NCBI GenBank assembly: GCA_020636095.1
Contig: JACJYN010000003.1
Span: 248,001 to 312,000, forward strand
Direction of reading: 5' to 3'
Source of the DNA: Lewinellaceae bacterium
GTDB taxonomy: Bacteria > Bacteroidota > Bacteroidia > Chitinophagales > Saprospiraceae
Length of the DNA: 64,000 bases
Below are positions 8,931 through 17,254 of this stretch, in pieces. The translations under genes and the position numbers were made by a program. The first letter of the stretch is position 1. Every line of letters starts with the position of its first letter. The notes under the pieces were generated by a model. The model was not told the origin of the DNA and made no database searches. It saw only the letters and a list, made by a program, of their open reading frames with translations.

Positions 8931-9862
8931 TGAAGGCAGGAATAAAGGTTTTTGCTCCCGCAACGGTCGCTAATGTTGCGGTGGGCTTCGATATTTTAGG
9001 GTTTGCACTGGAAAAACCAGGGGATGAGATCATTGCCCGTTTTTCAGACACCCCCGGGCTGAAGATCACCAAGATCACCGGTGCTGAGGGCAAGTTGCCC
9101 CTGGAGGTCCATAAGAATACAGCTGGTGTCGCCGCGCTGAAACTCTTGGAGCATCTTGGAGAAGAGCAGCTGGGAGTTGAACTGGAAATACACAAGAAAA
9201 TGCCCTTCGGCAGTGGGTTGGGGTCGAGCGCCGCCAGCGCCGCCGGGGCCGTAATGGCCGTGAACGAGCTACTGCGGCGCCCTTTGGATAAGCGGGCGTT
9301 GCTGCCTTTTGCCGTTCTGGGAGAACAGGTCGCCGATGGGGCCTATCACGCCGATAATGTCGCTCCCTCTCTGATCGGAGGAATGATCCTGATCCGAAGT
9401 AATGAAACGCTCGACGTTCACCGCCTGCCGGTTCCCGCCGGCATTCATGCCACTGTCGTTTACCCTCATGTGGAGATATTGACAAAGGACGCCCGGGATG
9501 TACTGAGCACTACCGTATCGCTTAAGCAGTGTATTCATCAAACCGGTAATATAGCTGGCTTGCTGGTTGGCTTGTACCAATCCGACCTGGATTTGATCGG
9601 CCGGTCTTTGAATGATGTGATTATAGAACCTCAGCGGGCCCGGCTTATCCCTCATTTTCATGAAGTGAAGAGCGCCGCATTGAAAGCAGGGGCTCTGGGC
9701 TGCAGCATATCGGGAGCGGGCCCTTCCCTATTCGCCCTAAGTGCGAATAGCCTGATCGCCGAAGAGGTGGGGCGGGCTATGAAGCGCGTATTCGACACCG
9801 TGGGAATACAGAACGACCTGTTTATTTCTCCCATCAATCAGGAAGGAGCGGTTAAACTTTAA
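8930..9862 (+). CDS. thrB: Homoserine kinase
   Basis: Phosphorylates homoserine with ATP to O-phosphohomoserine, the substrate of ThrC. A GHMP-family kinase of 310 residues: the N-terminal FAPATVANVAVGFD (8-21) and the phosphate-binding loop PFGSGLGSSAASAAG (92-106) are clear, as is the C-terminal glycine-rich SISGAGPSLFAL. Its ATG shares one base with the thrA stop and thrC begins five bases after its end, so all three are co-translated. Confidence 0.96.
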   Translation: MKAGIKVFAPATVANVAVGFDILGFALEKPGDEIIARFSDTPGLKITKITGAEGKLPLEVHKNTAGVAALKLLEHLGEEQLGVELEIHKKMPFGSGLGSSAASAAGAVMAVNELLRRPLDKRALLPFAVLGEQVADGAYHADNVAPSLIGGMILIRSNETLDVHRLPVPAGIHATVVYPHVEILTKDARDVLSTTVSLKQCIHQTGNIAGLLVGLYQSDLDLIGRSLNDVIIEPQRARLIPHFHEVKSAALKAGALGCSISGAGPSLFALSANSLIAEEVGRAMKRVFDTVGIQNDLFISPINQEGAVKL

Positions 9863-9867
9863 GCAAT

Positions 9868-11187
9868 ATGAAACTTTACAGCACAAAAAATAAAAAGGCA
9901 TTTACCAATCTGAAGTACGCAGTGCTAAAAGGGTTGCCGGATGATAACGGCCTGTTTATGCCTCAGGAGATTCCCCGGCTGTCTTCGGCGTTTTTAGAAA
10001 ACCTTTCTGAATTTTCTTTTCAGGAAATCGCATTCTCGATCTGCCAGGCGCTCTTCAAAGGGGCTATTCCGGATGCGGATTTGCAGGCGATTATCGAGAA
10101 CGCAGTAAACTTCCCCGCTCCGGTGGTTCAGCTCGATGAAGAGAAATATATTCTGGAGTTATTCCATGGGCCCTCTTTAGCCTTTAAGGATTTTGGCGCC
10201 CGCTTTATGGCTCAGCTGATGAGTTACTTCAATCAGGGCGAAAGCCGTGAGTTGGTCATCCTGGTGGCGACTTCCGGCGATACTGGAGGAGCCGTAGCGG
10301 CCGGGTTTCTTCAAACACCGGGCGCCCAAGTTGTGATCCTCTACCCTTCTGGTAAAGTGTCGATGCTACAGGAAAAACAGCTCACTACCCTCGGGCACAA
10401 TATCGTGGCTTTGGAGGTAGATGGTACTTTCGACGATTGCCAGGCGATGGTTAAAAGGGCTTTTCTGGACAAAGATCTCACTGGGAAAATTCGGCTTACA
10501 TCTGCCAATTCCATCAACATTTCCCGGTTAATTCCTCAAACCTTCTATTATTTTGAAGCCTGTAAGCAACTCCCACAAGATGGCAGAGACCTTGTTTTCT
10601 GTGTGCCTAGCGGCAATTTCGGCAATTTAACGGCAGGGCTGATGGCGCATCGTATGGGCCTCCCCGTTCATCATTTCATTGCAGCCACCAACGCCAATGA
10701 TGTGGTGCCTGCCTACCTGGACTCCGGGCTTTTTTCTCCCCGTCCATCCGTGCGGACCCTCAGTAACGCTATGGACGTAGGCGACCCATCTAACTTTGCC
10801 CGTATGTTGGATTTATATGAAGGGGAAGAGGGAGGTTCCACGTGGAACAATATGCGGGAGCTTGTTTCCGGGTATGCTTTTGATGATGAGCAAACCCGCA
10901 AGGCGGTGGCTGAAGTCTACCGAAAATACAATTATATCATAGACCCACATGGAGCAGTCGGGTTCCTGGCTCTTGAGCAATACCAAAAGGAGCATTCTAA
11001 TACGAAGGGGATAATTCTGGAGACAGCCCACCCTTCTAAATTCCTGGATGAAGTGGAGCGTATTTTAAATAAGAAAGTAGAGGTGCCTGAGCGGTTGGCC
11101 ATTCTGGCGAAACGGGAGAAAAGAGCCGTGTCTATGCCTACTGAATTCGGCCGGTTTAAGCAATGGTTGCTGGATAATATTGCATAA
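9868..11187 (+). CDS. thrC: Threonine synthase
   Basis: PLP enzyme that converts O-phosphohomoserine to threonine, last step of the pathway. The PLP lysine is K107 in LAFKDFGARF; the serine/threonine-rich ATSGDTGGAVAAGF and the PSGNFGNLTAG phosphate loop are present. At 439 residues it is the short (bacterial, non-SAM-regulated) type. The gene carries a parS-like palindrome inside its coding sequence (10834-10849), and a second one lies 13 bases after its stop codon. Confidence 0.95.
   Translation: MKLYSTKNKKAFTNLKYAVLKGLPDDNGLFMPQEIPRLSSAFLENLSEFSFQEIAFSICQALFKGAIPDADLQAIIENAVNFPAPVVQLDEEKYILELFHGPSLAFKDFGARFMAQLMSYFNQGESRELVILVATSGDTGGAVAAGFLQTPGAQVVILYPSGKVSMLQEKQLTTLGHNIVALEVDGTFDDCQAMVKRAFLDKDLTGKIRLTSANSINISRLIPQTFYYFEACKQLPQDGRDLVFCVPSGNFGNLTAGLMAHRMGLPVHHFIAATNANDVVPAYLDSGLFSPRPSVRTLSNAMDVGDPSNFARMLDLYEGEEGGSTWNNMRELVSGYAFDDEQTRKAVAEVYRKYNYIIDPHGAVGFLALEQYQKEHSNTKGIILETAHPSKFLDEVERILNKKVEVPERLAILAKREKRAVSMPTEFGRFKQWLLDNIA
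10834..10849. promoter_or_regulatory. parS-like ParB-binding palindrome inside thrC
   Basis: GGTTCCACGTGGAACA, containing the perfect 14-base palindrome GTTCCACGTGGAAC. It differs from the second site by one base at the left edge. The chromosomal parS family is TGTTnCACGTGnAACA. Confidence 0.65.
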
Positions 11188-11199
11188 ACACCGGACTGG

Positions 11200-11215
11200 T
11201 GTTCCACGTGGAACA
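11200..11215. promoter_or_regulatory. parS-like ParB-binding palindrome after thrC
   Basis: TGTTCCACGTGGAACA, a perfect 16-base palindrome that matches the broadly conserved parS sequence except that both half-sites are symmetrical. It sits in the intergenic region 13 bases after the thrC stop and 118 bases before the next start codon. Confidence 0.75.
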
Positions 11216-11333
11216 TTGAAGTTGAACATTTTCCTCTTTTTGTAGTTAGGCATTTCTGAAGCCTTAAACTTGGGCTCTCACGCTATTTCGTGCCTTAAAG
11301 TCTCAGTTAAATCTCATACCAAAACAATTGATT

Positions 11334-13691
11334 ATGTTGAAAAAGCAACGTCTGCACCTTCTTCTGGCAGTACTGTTTACTGCATCTGGTTTTCTTCATG
11401 CTCAAAAAGAAGGAAATACCAACAAGAATAAATTCCGGCAACTGTATCAGGAATTGCCGACGCCTAATGTGTATCGAAATGCATCGGGCGCCCCCGGGCA
11501 CCTTTACTGGCAACAGAAAGCCGATTACCAGATTTCTTTAGAGCTGGATGATGATAAACAGCGGATATACGGGGAGGAAACCATTACTTACCACAATAAT
11601 TCTCCTGATCCGCTGGAGTATCTATGGGTCCAACTGGACCAAAACCGGCGGGCCAAAGACTCCGATACGTATAAGACGAATACCAGCGAGATGAGCGACA
11701 GCATGAGCCTGCAGGAGCTTCAGGAACTGGAACCTACTTTCGATGGCGGGTTTAAACTCGAATATGTTCAAACGGTTGATGGGAAAAACTTACCTCACAC
11801 GGTGGTCAAAACGATGATGCGGGTCGACCCGCCCCAGCCCCTTTTACCAGGCCAACAGTTTAGTTTCAAGGTTAAATGGTGGTACAATATCAATGACCGT
11901 ATGGAGATCGGCGGCCGCTCCGGTTACGAATACTTCAAAGAGGATGACAATTACCTCTATACCATCGCGCAGTTTTTTCCCCGAATGGCAGTTTACAATG
12001 ATGTGGAGGGATGGCAGAATAAACAATTCCTGGGCCGGGGAGAATTTACCCTGCCCTTCGGAGATTATGAGGTCGACATTACGGTGCCCGCTGACCACTA
12101 TGTTGCTGCAACCGGAACCCTCGATAATATGCCGGATGTGCTCACTAAAGAACAAATTGAGAAGCTGGAACAGGCACGGCGGGAAAGAACCAATCCGGTG
12201 GTCATCGTATCAGAAGCAGAAGCCAGAAAGAATGAAAAGGATAAATCCAAAGGGAAAAAGACCTGGAAATTCAAAGCGGAAAATGTCCGGGATTTCGCTT
12301 TCGCTTCTTCCCGCAAGTTTATCTGGGATGCAATGGGGGTAGAAATGAGCGACGGAAGTGTCGTCCTCGCTATGTCTATGTACCCCAAAGAAGGCAATCC
12401 GCTCTGGGAAAAGTATTCTACCAAAGCTGTGGCCCATACCTTGAAGTGGTATTCCCATTATACCTTCGATTATCCTTATCCGGTGGCCTGGTCTATCAAC
12501 GCCAAACGCATCGGAATGGAGTACCCCATGATCTGTTTCAACTTCGGGCGCCCGGAGAGGGACGGCACTTATTCGGAGCGGACCAAATACGGTATGATCG
12601 GAGTGATTATTCACGAGGTGGGCCACAACTACTTCCCTATGATCGTCAACTCCGATGAACGCCAATGGACCTGGATGGACGAAGGGCTGAACTCCTTCGT
12701 TCAATACCTCGCTGAGCAGCAGTGGGAACGCGATTATCCTTCCCGCCGGGGGCCGGCTTACAAGATCGTGGATTATATGAAGGGAGATAAAAATAAGATT
12801 TCTCCTATCATGACTAATTCCGAATCGATCTTCCAGTTTGGAAATAACGCTTACGGCAAACCGGCTACCGCCTTGAATATCCTTCGCGAAACCATCATGG
12901 GAAGGGAACTGTTTGATTACGCATTTAAGGCCTACGCCAACCGCTGGAAATTTAAACACCCCTCTCCTGCTGATTTTTTCCGGACGATGGAGGATGCTTC
13001 TGCGGTTGACCTCGACTGGTTCTGGCGGGGATGGTTCTTTACCACTGACCATGTTGATATGGCTATTGACGGCGTAAAGTGGTATCGTTTCGATACCAAA
13101 AACCCGGAAGTGGAAAATACCATCACGCGTAATGAAGAAAAAAATGCGCCCCGTTATATCGGCAGCATTCGCAATGAGAAAGAAATAGAAAAAACGCAGG
13201 ACGAAATCGACTCCAGCCTGCGGGATTTTTATTCGGATTATGACCCGCTCCAGGTAAGTATATTGGATAAAGAAGACTATCAGCAATATCTGTCCGGATT
13301 GAACGGAGCTGAGAAAAAAATGCTGATGGACGGCAAAAACTACTATGAACTGGCTTTCAAAAATAAGGGGGGCCTGGTGATGCCCATCATCCTGCGATTC
13401 GAATATGTTGATGGTAGTTTCGACGAGCACCGCATTCCGGCCGAGATTTGGCGCCTCAACTCAGAACGAGTTACGAAGGTTTTTGTAACCGAAAAAGAGA
13501 TCAGCCAGATTATTCTGGATCCTTATCTGGAAACGGCAGATACCGATACGGGGAACAACTACTACCCTGCCCGGCAGGGGATCAGCCGGTTTGAATTGTT
13601 CAAAAAGAAGAACGAGCGTTGGGATGCGGAAAAAGAGAATCCTATGCAACGGGCCAGAAAGGCCAAAAGCAAAGTTGAAGGAACCCATTAG
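11334..13691 (+). CDS. Exported M1 family metallopeptidase
   Basis: A second gluzincin aminopeptidase. I place the start at the ATG at 11334, giving MLKKQRLHLL plus a hydrophobic core and cleavage after HAQ, a Sec signal peptide; a TTG two codons earlier is less likely. The substrate motif is GMEYP instead of GAMEN (about residues 394-398), and the zinc site is HEVGHN with H427, E428, H431 and third ligand E450 in MDEGLNSF. Insertions rich in Lys/Glu occur around residues 275-310. At 785 residues it is longer than a simple M1 core and ends in an uncharacterised beta-rich region. A strong terminator follows two bases after the stop, so it is probably transcribed alone. Confidence 0.9.
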   Translation: MLKKQRLHLLLAVLFTASGFLHAQKEGNTNKNKFRQLYQELPTPNVYRNASGAPGHLYWQQKADYQISLELDDDKQRIYGEETITYHNNSPDPLEYLWVQLDQNRRAKDSDTYKTNTSEMSDSMSLQELQELEPTFDGGFKLEYVQTVDGKNLPHTVVKTMMRVDPPQPLLPGQQFSFKVKWWYNINDRMEIGGRSGYEYFKEDDNYLYTIAQFFPRMAVYNDVEGWQNKQFLGRGEFTLPFGDYEVDITVPADHYVAATGTLDNMPDVLTKEQIEKLEQARRERTNPVVIVSEAEARKNEKDKSKGKKTWKFKAENVRDFAFASSRKFIWDAMGVEMSDGSVVLAMSMYPKEGNPLWEKYSTKAVAHTLKWYSHYTFDYPYPVAWSINAKRIGMEYPMICFNFGRPERDGTYSERTKYGMIGVIIHEVGHNYFPMIVNSDERQWTWMDEGLNSFVQYLAEQQWERDYPSRRGPAYKIVDYMKGDKNKISPIMTNSESIFQFGNNAYGKPATALNILRETIMGRELFDYAFKAYANRWKFKHPSPADFFRTMEDASAVDLDWFWRGWFFTTDHVDMAIDGVKWYRFDTKNPEVENTITRNEEKNAPRYIGSIRNEKEIEKTQDEIDSSLRDFYSDYDPLQVSILDKEDYQQYLSGLNGAEKKMLMDGKNYYELAFKNKGGLVMPIILRFEYVDGSFDEHRIPAEIWRLNSERVTKVFVTEKEISQIILDPYLETADTDTGNNYYPARQGISRFELFKKKNERWDAEKENPMQRARKAKSKVEGTH

Positions 13692-13692
13692 T

Positions 13693-13749
13693 GAATTCCG
13701 GGCGCAATTGCTCCAAAAGGAACCAAACGGCAACTGCGCCCGGAATTTC
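13693..13749 (+). terminator. Long-stem terminator after the M1 peptidase
   Basis: Arms 13693-13711 and 13730-13749 pair over about 19 bp with one or two mismatches, core CCGGGCGCA/TGCGCCCGG; a T run (CTTTTTC) follows six bases later. Confidence 0.75.
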
Positions 13750-14066
13750 AGTGCTTTTTCTTCTGAAATGTTAAAAAACGGGCTGAGAATGGATCGGAAT
13801 CCAGGAGGCGTACTTTTTTCAATACGTATTATTGATGAATTTAATTTGTTTGATTAAATTATTTGTTTTCAGATTGTTGTGATATTGATGTTGAATCGGT
13901 AATTCCCTTAACTTGCTTGGTGTGTTTGTTTTAAGGGCCGTATAATTCTCGTAAAATTCTTTTTCCCGTACCATCCCACGGATACGGAAAAGTGCAAGCT
14001 CTTTTTTCGGGGAAAATTCCGACCATAAATTTGCGTAATTTTGTTGCAGCAGAAACCAAACGATAA
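13750..14066. promoter_or_regulatory. Intergenic region with mvaD promoter candidates
   Basis: No gene is seen. Two overlapping -7 matches occur close to mvaD: TAAATTTG at 14026-14033 and TAATTTTG at 14036-14043; neither has a well-spaced TTG. An imperfect hairpin (CTTTTTCCCGTA with TACGGAAAAG, about 13959-13992) lies just upstream and could be an operator. Confidence 0.4.
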
Positions 14067-15152
14067 ATGGCCATAGATTATACGAATCCTAAACTTGTTG
14101 TCGAGACAAGTAAAATCGAACCCGGCAGTATCGCCTGGCGCAGCCCCTCCAATTTAGCGATCATCAAATATTGGGGAAAGCACGGCCGCCAGCTTCCCCG
14201 CAATCCATCTATCAGCTTCACCCTCGATAAGGCCTATACGGAAACCACATTGGACTATGAACCAAAAACGGGAATCGATCAGGGCGTCGCTCTGGAGTTC
14301 CAGTTTGATGGGCAGGCGAATCCGGCGTTTGAGGAAAAGGTGCGGAAATTTCTGGAAAGCATCATTGACATCTTTCCATTTTTGCGTCAGTTGAAATTAA
14401 CTATCCGCTCCACCAACTCTTTTCCACATTCGTCGGGTATCGCTTCTTCGGCATCCAGCATGAGTGCGTTGGCCCTTTGCCTATGTTCTTTAGAGGATGA
14501 ACTGTTTAGCAGCCTGGAGGACGATGGGGCGTTTCGCCAAAAGGCATCTTTTGTAGCGCGCCTCGGGTCGGGTAGTGCCTGCCGGTCGATTTACGCCGGC
14601 CTGGCCGTTTGGGGCGCTATGGGAGAGATCGAAGGTTCTTCCGACCAATACGCCATTCCTTATGGGCAGGAGGTACATGAGGCCTTCCTTTCCTATCAAG
14701 ATGCGATCCTCCTGGTGAGCAAGGGGCAGAAATCGGTGTCCAGCCGCGCCGGCCATGCCCTTATGGACAACAACCCTTACGCAGAAAGCCGTTATCAACA
14801 AGCCCGGCAACGGTTGCATAGTTTACTGATGGCCATGCGAACCGGTGATGTCGATGCCTTCGGCAATATCCTGGAATCCGAAGCGCTAACTCTGCACGCC
14901 CTGATGATGGCTTCCAATTATATCCTGGTCAAACCCAATACCCTAACCCTCATCGAAAAAGTGCAGGCTTTTAGAAAGGATACCGGCCAGCCTCTCTACT
15001 TCAGCCTGGATGCCGGCCCGAACCTTCATTTGCTATTCCCTGGCCGAATTAAGGAGGAGGTGGAAAACTTTATCAATGGTGAATTGGTACAATACTGTGA
15101 AAATGGACAGTGGATTGCCGACGAGGTTGGCAAAGGGCCTTTGCAGTTGTGA
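14067..15152 (+). CDS. mvaD: Diphosphomevalonate decarboxylase
   Basis: ATP-dependent decarboxylase that makes isopentenyl diphosphate, last step of the mevalonate route. GHMP fold: the early motif AIIKYWGKHG (31-40), phosphate loop HSSGIASSASS (121-131), and the catalytic Asp in SLDAGPNLH near residue 314. At 361 residues the length fits. The start ATG lies at the end of an AT-rich promoter region. Its presence says the organism makes isoprenoids through mevalonate, as Flavobacteriia and Saprospiria do, unlike most Bacteroidales. No other mevalonate gene is in the window. Confidence 0.92.
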   Translation: MAIDYTNPKLVVETSKIEPGSIAWRSPSNLAIIKYWGKHGRQLPRNPSISFTLDKAYTETTLDYEPKTGIDQGVALEFQFDGQANPAFEEKVRKFLESIIDIFPFLRQLKLTIRSTNSFPHSSGIASSASSMSALALCLCSLEDELFSSLEDDGAFRQKASFVARLGSGSACRSIYAGLAVWGAMGEIEGSSDQYAIPYGQEVHEAFLSYQDAILLVSKGQKSVSSRAGHALMDNNPYAESRYQQARQRLHSLLMAMRTGDVDAFGNILESEALTLHALMMASNYILVKPNTLTLIEKVQAFRKDTGQPLYFSLDAGPNLHLLFPGRIKEEVENFINGELVQYCENGQWIADEVGKGPLQL

Positions 15153-15179
15153 TTGCGAAATGAAGAACACAAATAAGCG

Positions 15180-15704
15180 ATGAAATACCTGATCTTTCTT
15201 TTAGGCACTTTTTTTGTTATGGAACCAGCATGCTCTCAGCCTCCTGCCAGCCGGCCGCCGGTAAAAAATGACAAGTTCGATGAAGAGCTTACCCGGTTGC
15301 TAAGCTTCTCAGTACCAACAATTGGTGTTCAGGAATTGAGGAATATTCAAAATGAAGTTTATATCTTTGATGCGCGGGAAGAAGAAGAATACCGGGTCAG
15401 CCATATAGAAGGAGCCCGGTACCTTGGTTACAAAAAATTTGATGAACAAAAACTGGCTGATGTTCCCGAAGACGCCAGGATCGTTTTATACTGCTCCGTT
15501 GGCTACCGAAGCGAAAAAATAGGTGAACGGCTTCAGAAAATGGGGTTCACTGATGTCAATAATCTTTATGGCAGCATTTTTGAATGGGTCAATCAGGGCT
15601 ATCCGGTAGTAGGAGCAGACGGCGCGACGACCCCCAAAGTACACACCTATAATTCCAAATGGAGCCAATGGGTTGATAATGACAAAGCTGAAAAGGTATG
15701 GTAA
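15180..15704 (+). CDS. Exported rhodanese-domain protein
   Basis: A single rhodanese domain of 174 residues behind a signal sequence. Residues 1-18 are hydrophobic and end at Cys18 in EPACSQ; this could be a lipoprotein site but the -3 residue is Glu, not the usual Leu, so an ordinary signal peptide is equally possible. The domain runs from about residue 45 and holds FDAREEEEYRVSHIEGA and the active-site loop YCSVGYRS with Cys105, so a sulfurtransferase or persulfide-carrier role in the periplasm is plausible. It sits 27 bases after mvaD and 45 bases before the next gene, probably in the same transcript. Confidence 0.85.
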   Translation: MKYLIFLLGTFFVMEPACSQPPASRPPVKNDKFDEELTRLLSFSVPTIGVQELRNIQNEVYIFDAREEEEYRVSHIEGARYLGYKKFDEQKLADVPEDARIVLYCSVGYRSEKIGERLQKMGFTDVNNLYGSIFEWVNQGYPVVGADGATTPKVHTYNSKWSQWVDNDKAEKVW

Positions 15705-15749
15705 CCTCTTCAGTGCTTACCAATACTACAAATTGTAAATCTTTTTTCT

Positions 15750-16997
15750 ATGGATCTATTTGCAAAATATCGAGAGAACAAAGGGCCTTTGGGCCAGTAT
15801 TCTGATATAGCACACGGCTATTTTGCCTTTCCTAAACTGGAAGGCGAAATTGGCCCCCGGATGAAGTTTAGAGGAAAAGAAGTGATCGTCTGGAGCATTA
15901 ACAGCTACTTGGGGCTGGCCAACCATCCCGAGGTTAGAAAGGTAGATGCGGAATCTGCTAAAGACTGGGGACTGGCCTACCCCATGGGGTCCCGTATGAT
16001 GTCGGGAGAAACGAAATACCACGAACAGCTGGAGGAAGAGCTGGCCAGCTTTGTGCACAAAGAAAATGCACTGCTGCTCAACTTCGGCTATCAGGGGATA
16101 CTTTCCATCGTCGATACGCTTCTGGCGCGTCGCGATGTGGTAGTTTATGACAAAGATTGCCACGCCTGTATTTATGATGGCATCCGTATGCACATCGGCA
16201 AGCGCTTCCCCTTCGAACACAATGATATTGAGAGTTTTGAAAAGCAGATCAAGAAAGCAGAAGTCGTAGCGGAAGAAACCGGCGGCGGAATCCTGGTTAT
16301 TACCGAGGGGGTATTTGGCATGCAGGGAGAGCAAGGTATTCTTAAAGAGATCACTGCGCTCAAAGGTAAATACAATTTCCGCTTACTGGTAGATGACGCC
16401 CACGGCTTTGGCACCATAGGGGCTACCGGCGCCGGCGCCGGGGAAGAGCAGGGCGTGCAAGATAAAATTGACCTCTACTTCAGCACCTTTGCCAAGTCAA
16501 TGGCCAGTATTGGCGCTTTCGTGGCTGGCGACAAGGGAATTATTGATGTCCTGCGTTACAACCTGCGCTCTCAGATTTTTGCCAAGTCACTGCCTATGCC
16601 TTTTGTGATCGGCAACCTGAAACGGCTTGAATTGCTTCGGGAAAACCCGGAATTGAAGGATAAACTTTGGCGCAATGTCAATATGTTGCAAAATGGCCTT
16701 CGGGAAAAAGGTTTCAACCTCGGAAATACCACAAGTTGCGTAACGCCGGTCTTTCTGAGCGGTACACCTTATGAAGCAGGCAACCTTGTACTGGACATGA
16801 GGGAGAATTACAATATTTTCTGCTCGATCGTGATCTATCCGGTCGTACCCAAAGATGTGATCCTGCTACGCCTGATCCCAACGGCAGCCCATACCGAAGA
16901 AGATATCCGGCTGACCATCGAGGCTTTTGGCGCGGTATCCGGCAAACTCAAAGCCGGCGAATATGAAAAGGAGGTGGACATCAGTATTTTCTCCTAG
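15750..16997 (+). CDS. Alpha-oxoamine synthase family PLP enzyme (serine palmitoyltransferase or cysteate acyltransferase-like)
   Basis: Fold-type I PLP enzyme of the KBL/AONS/SPT family, which condenses an acyl-thioester with an amino acid. Visible residues: cofactor-stacking H138 in DKDCHACIYDG, DDAHGFG with D216 and H218, and the PLP lysine K249 in STFAKSMASIGAF. The last motif is close to that of Bacteroidota serine palmitoyltransferases. At 415 residues the length fits. Known Bacteroidota members make either 3-ketosphinganine (sphingolipids) or the cysteate-derived base of sulfonolipids; sequence alone cannot separate these. Biotin synthesis is less likely because no bio genes are nearby. 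The stop codon TAG lies in the CTAG target repeat of the following foldback element. Confidence 0.8.
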   Translation: MDLFAKYRENKGPLGQYSDIAHGYFAFPKLEGEIGPRMKFRGKEVIVWSINSYLGLANHPEVRKVDAESAKDWGLAYPMGSRMMSGETKYHEQLEEELASFVHKENALLLNFGYQGILSIVDTLLARRDVVVYDKDCHACIYDGIRMHIGKRFPFEHNDIESFEKQIKKAEVVAEETGGGILVITEGVFGMQGEQGILKEITALKGKYNFRLLVDDAHGFGTIGATGAGAGEEQGVQDKIDLYFSTFAKSMASIGAFVAGDKGIIDVLRYNLRSQIFAKSLPMPFVIGNLKRLELLRENPELKDKLWRNVNMLQNGLREKGFNLGNTTSCVTPVFLSGTPYEAGNLVLDMRENYNIFCSIVIYPVVPKDVILLRLIPTAAHTEEDIRLTIEAFGAVSGKLKAGEYEKEVDISIFS

Positions 16998-17159
16998 GAG
17001 CCTGTCGGAGAAGTGTTGGTGAGACGAGAACGAGCAAATATTATTCTGAACGAGGCGCGATGAAGGAGCATAGTGGTGCTACGCGACTGAAAAGCAACGA
17101 AGTGCAGGATAATATTTGCCGTTCGCAGTCCGTCAAGTGCTTCTCCGACAGGCTCCTAG
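16994..17159. mobile_element. Foldback repeat element, copy 1 (158 bp between CTAG repeats)
   Basis: Bounded by CTAG at 16994-16997 and 17156-17159. The outer arms GGAGCCTGTCGGAGAAG and its exact complement pair (16998-17014 region with 17139-17155); inner arms GCAAATATTAT (17034-17044) and ATAATATTTGC (17109-17119) pair again. The centre holds the family core: GGCGCGA, CATAG, CTACG and AGCAACG blocks at 17054-17092, with apical stem GCATAG/CTACGC. No protein-coding potential. The element has the size and form of a MITE and shares core and architecture with 24900-25057 and 29595-29778. Confidence 0.75.
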
Positions 17160-17254
17160 AAAACGCCATACGAAACTATAAATGTTTATCGAAGCGGTGG
17201 CCGGCGTAAGCCGCCACCGCTTCGTAGCTACAGGGATAGCAAAACCAGAAAAGC

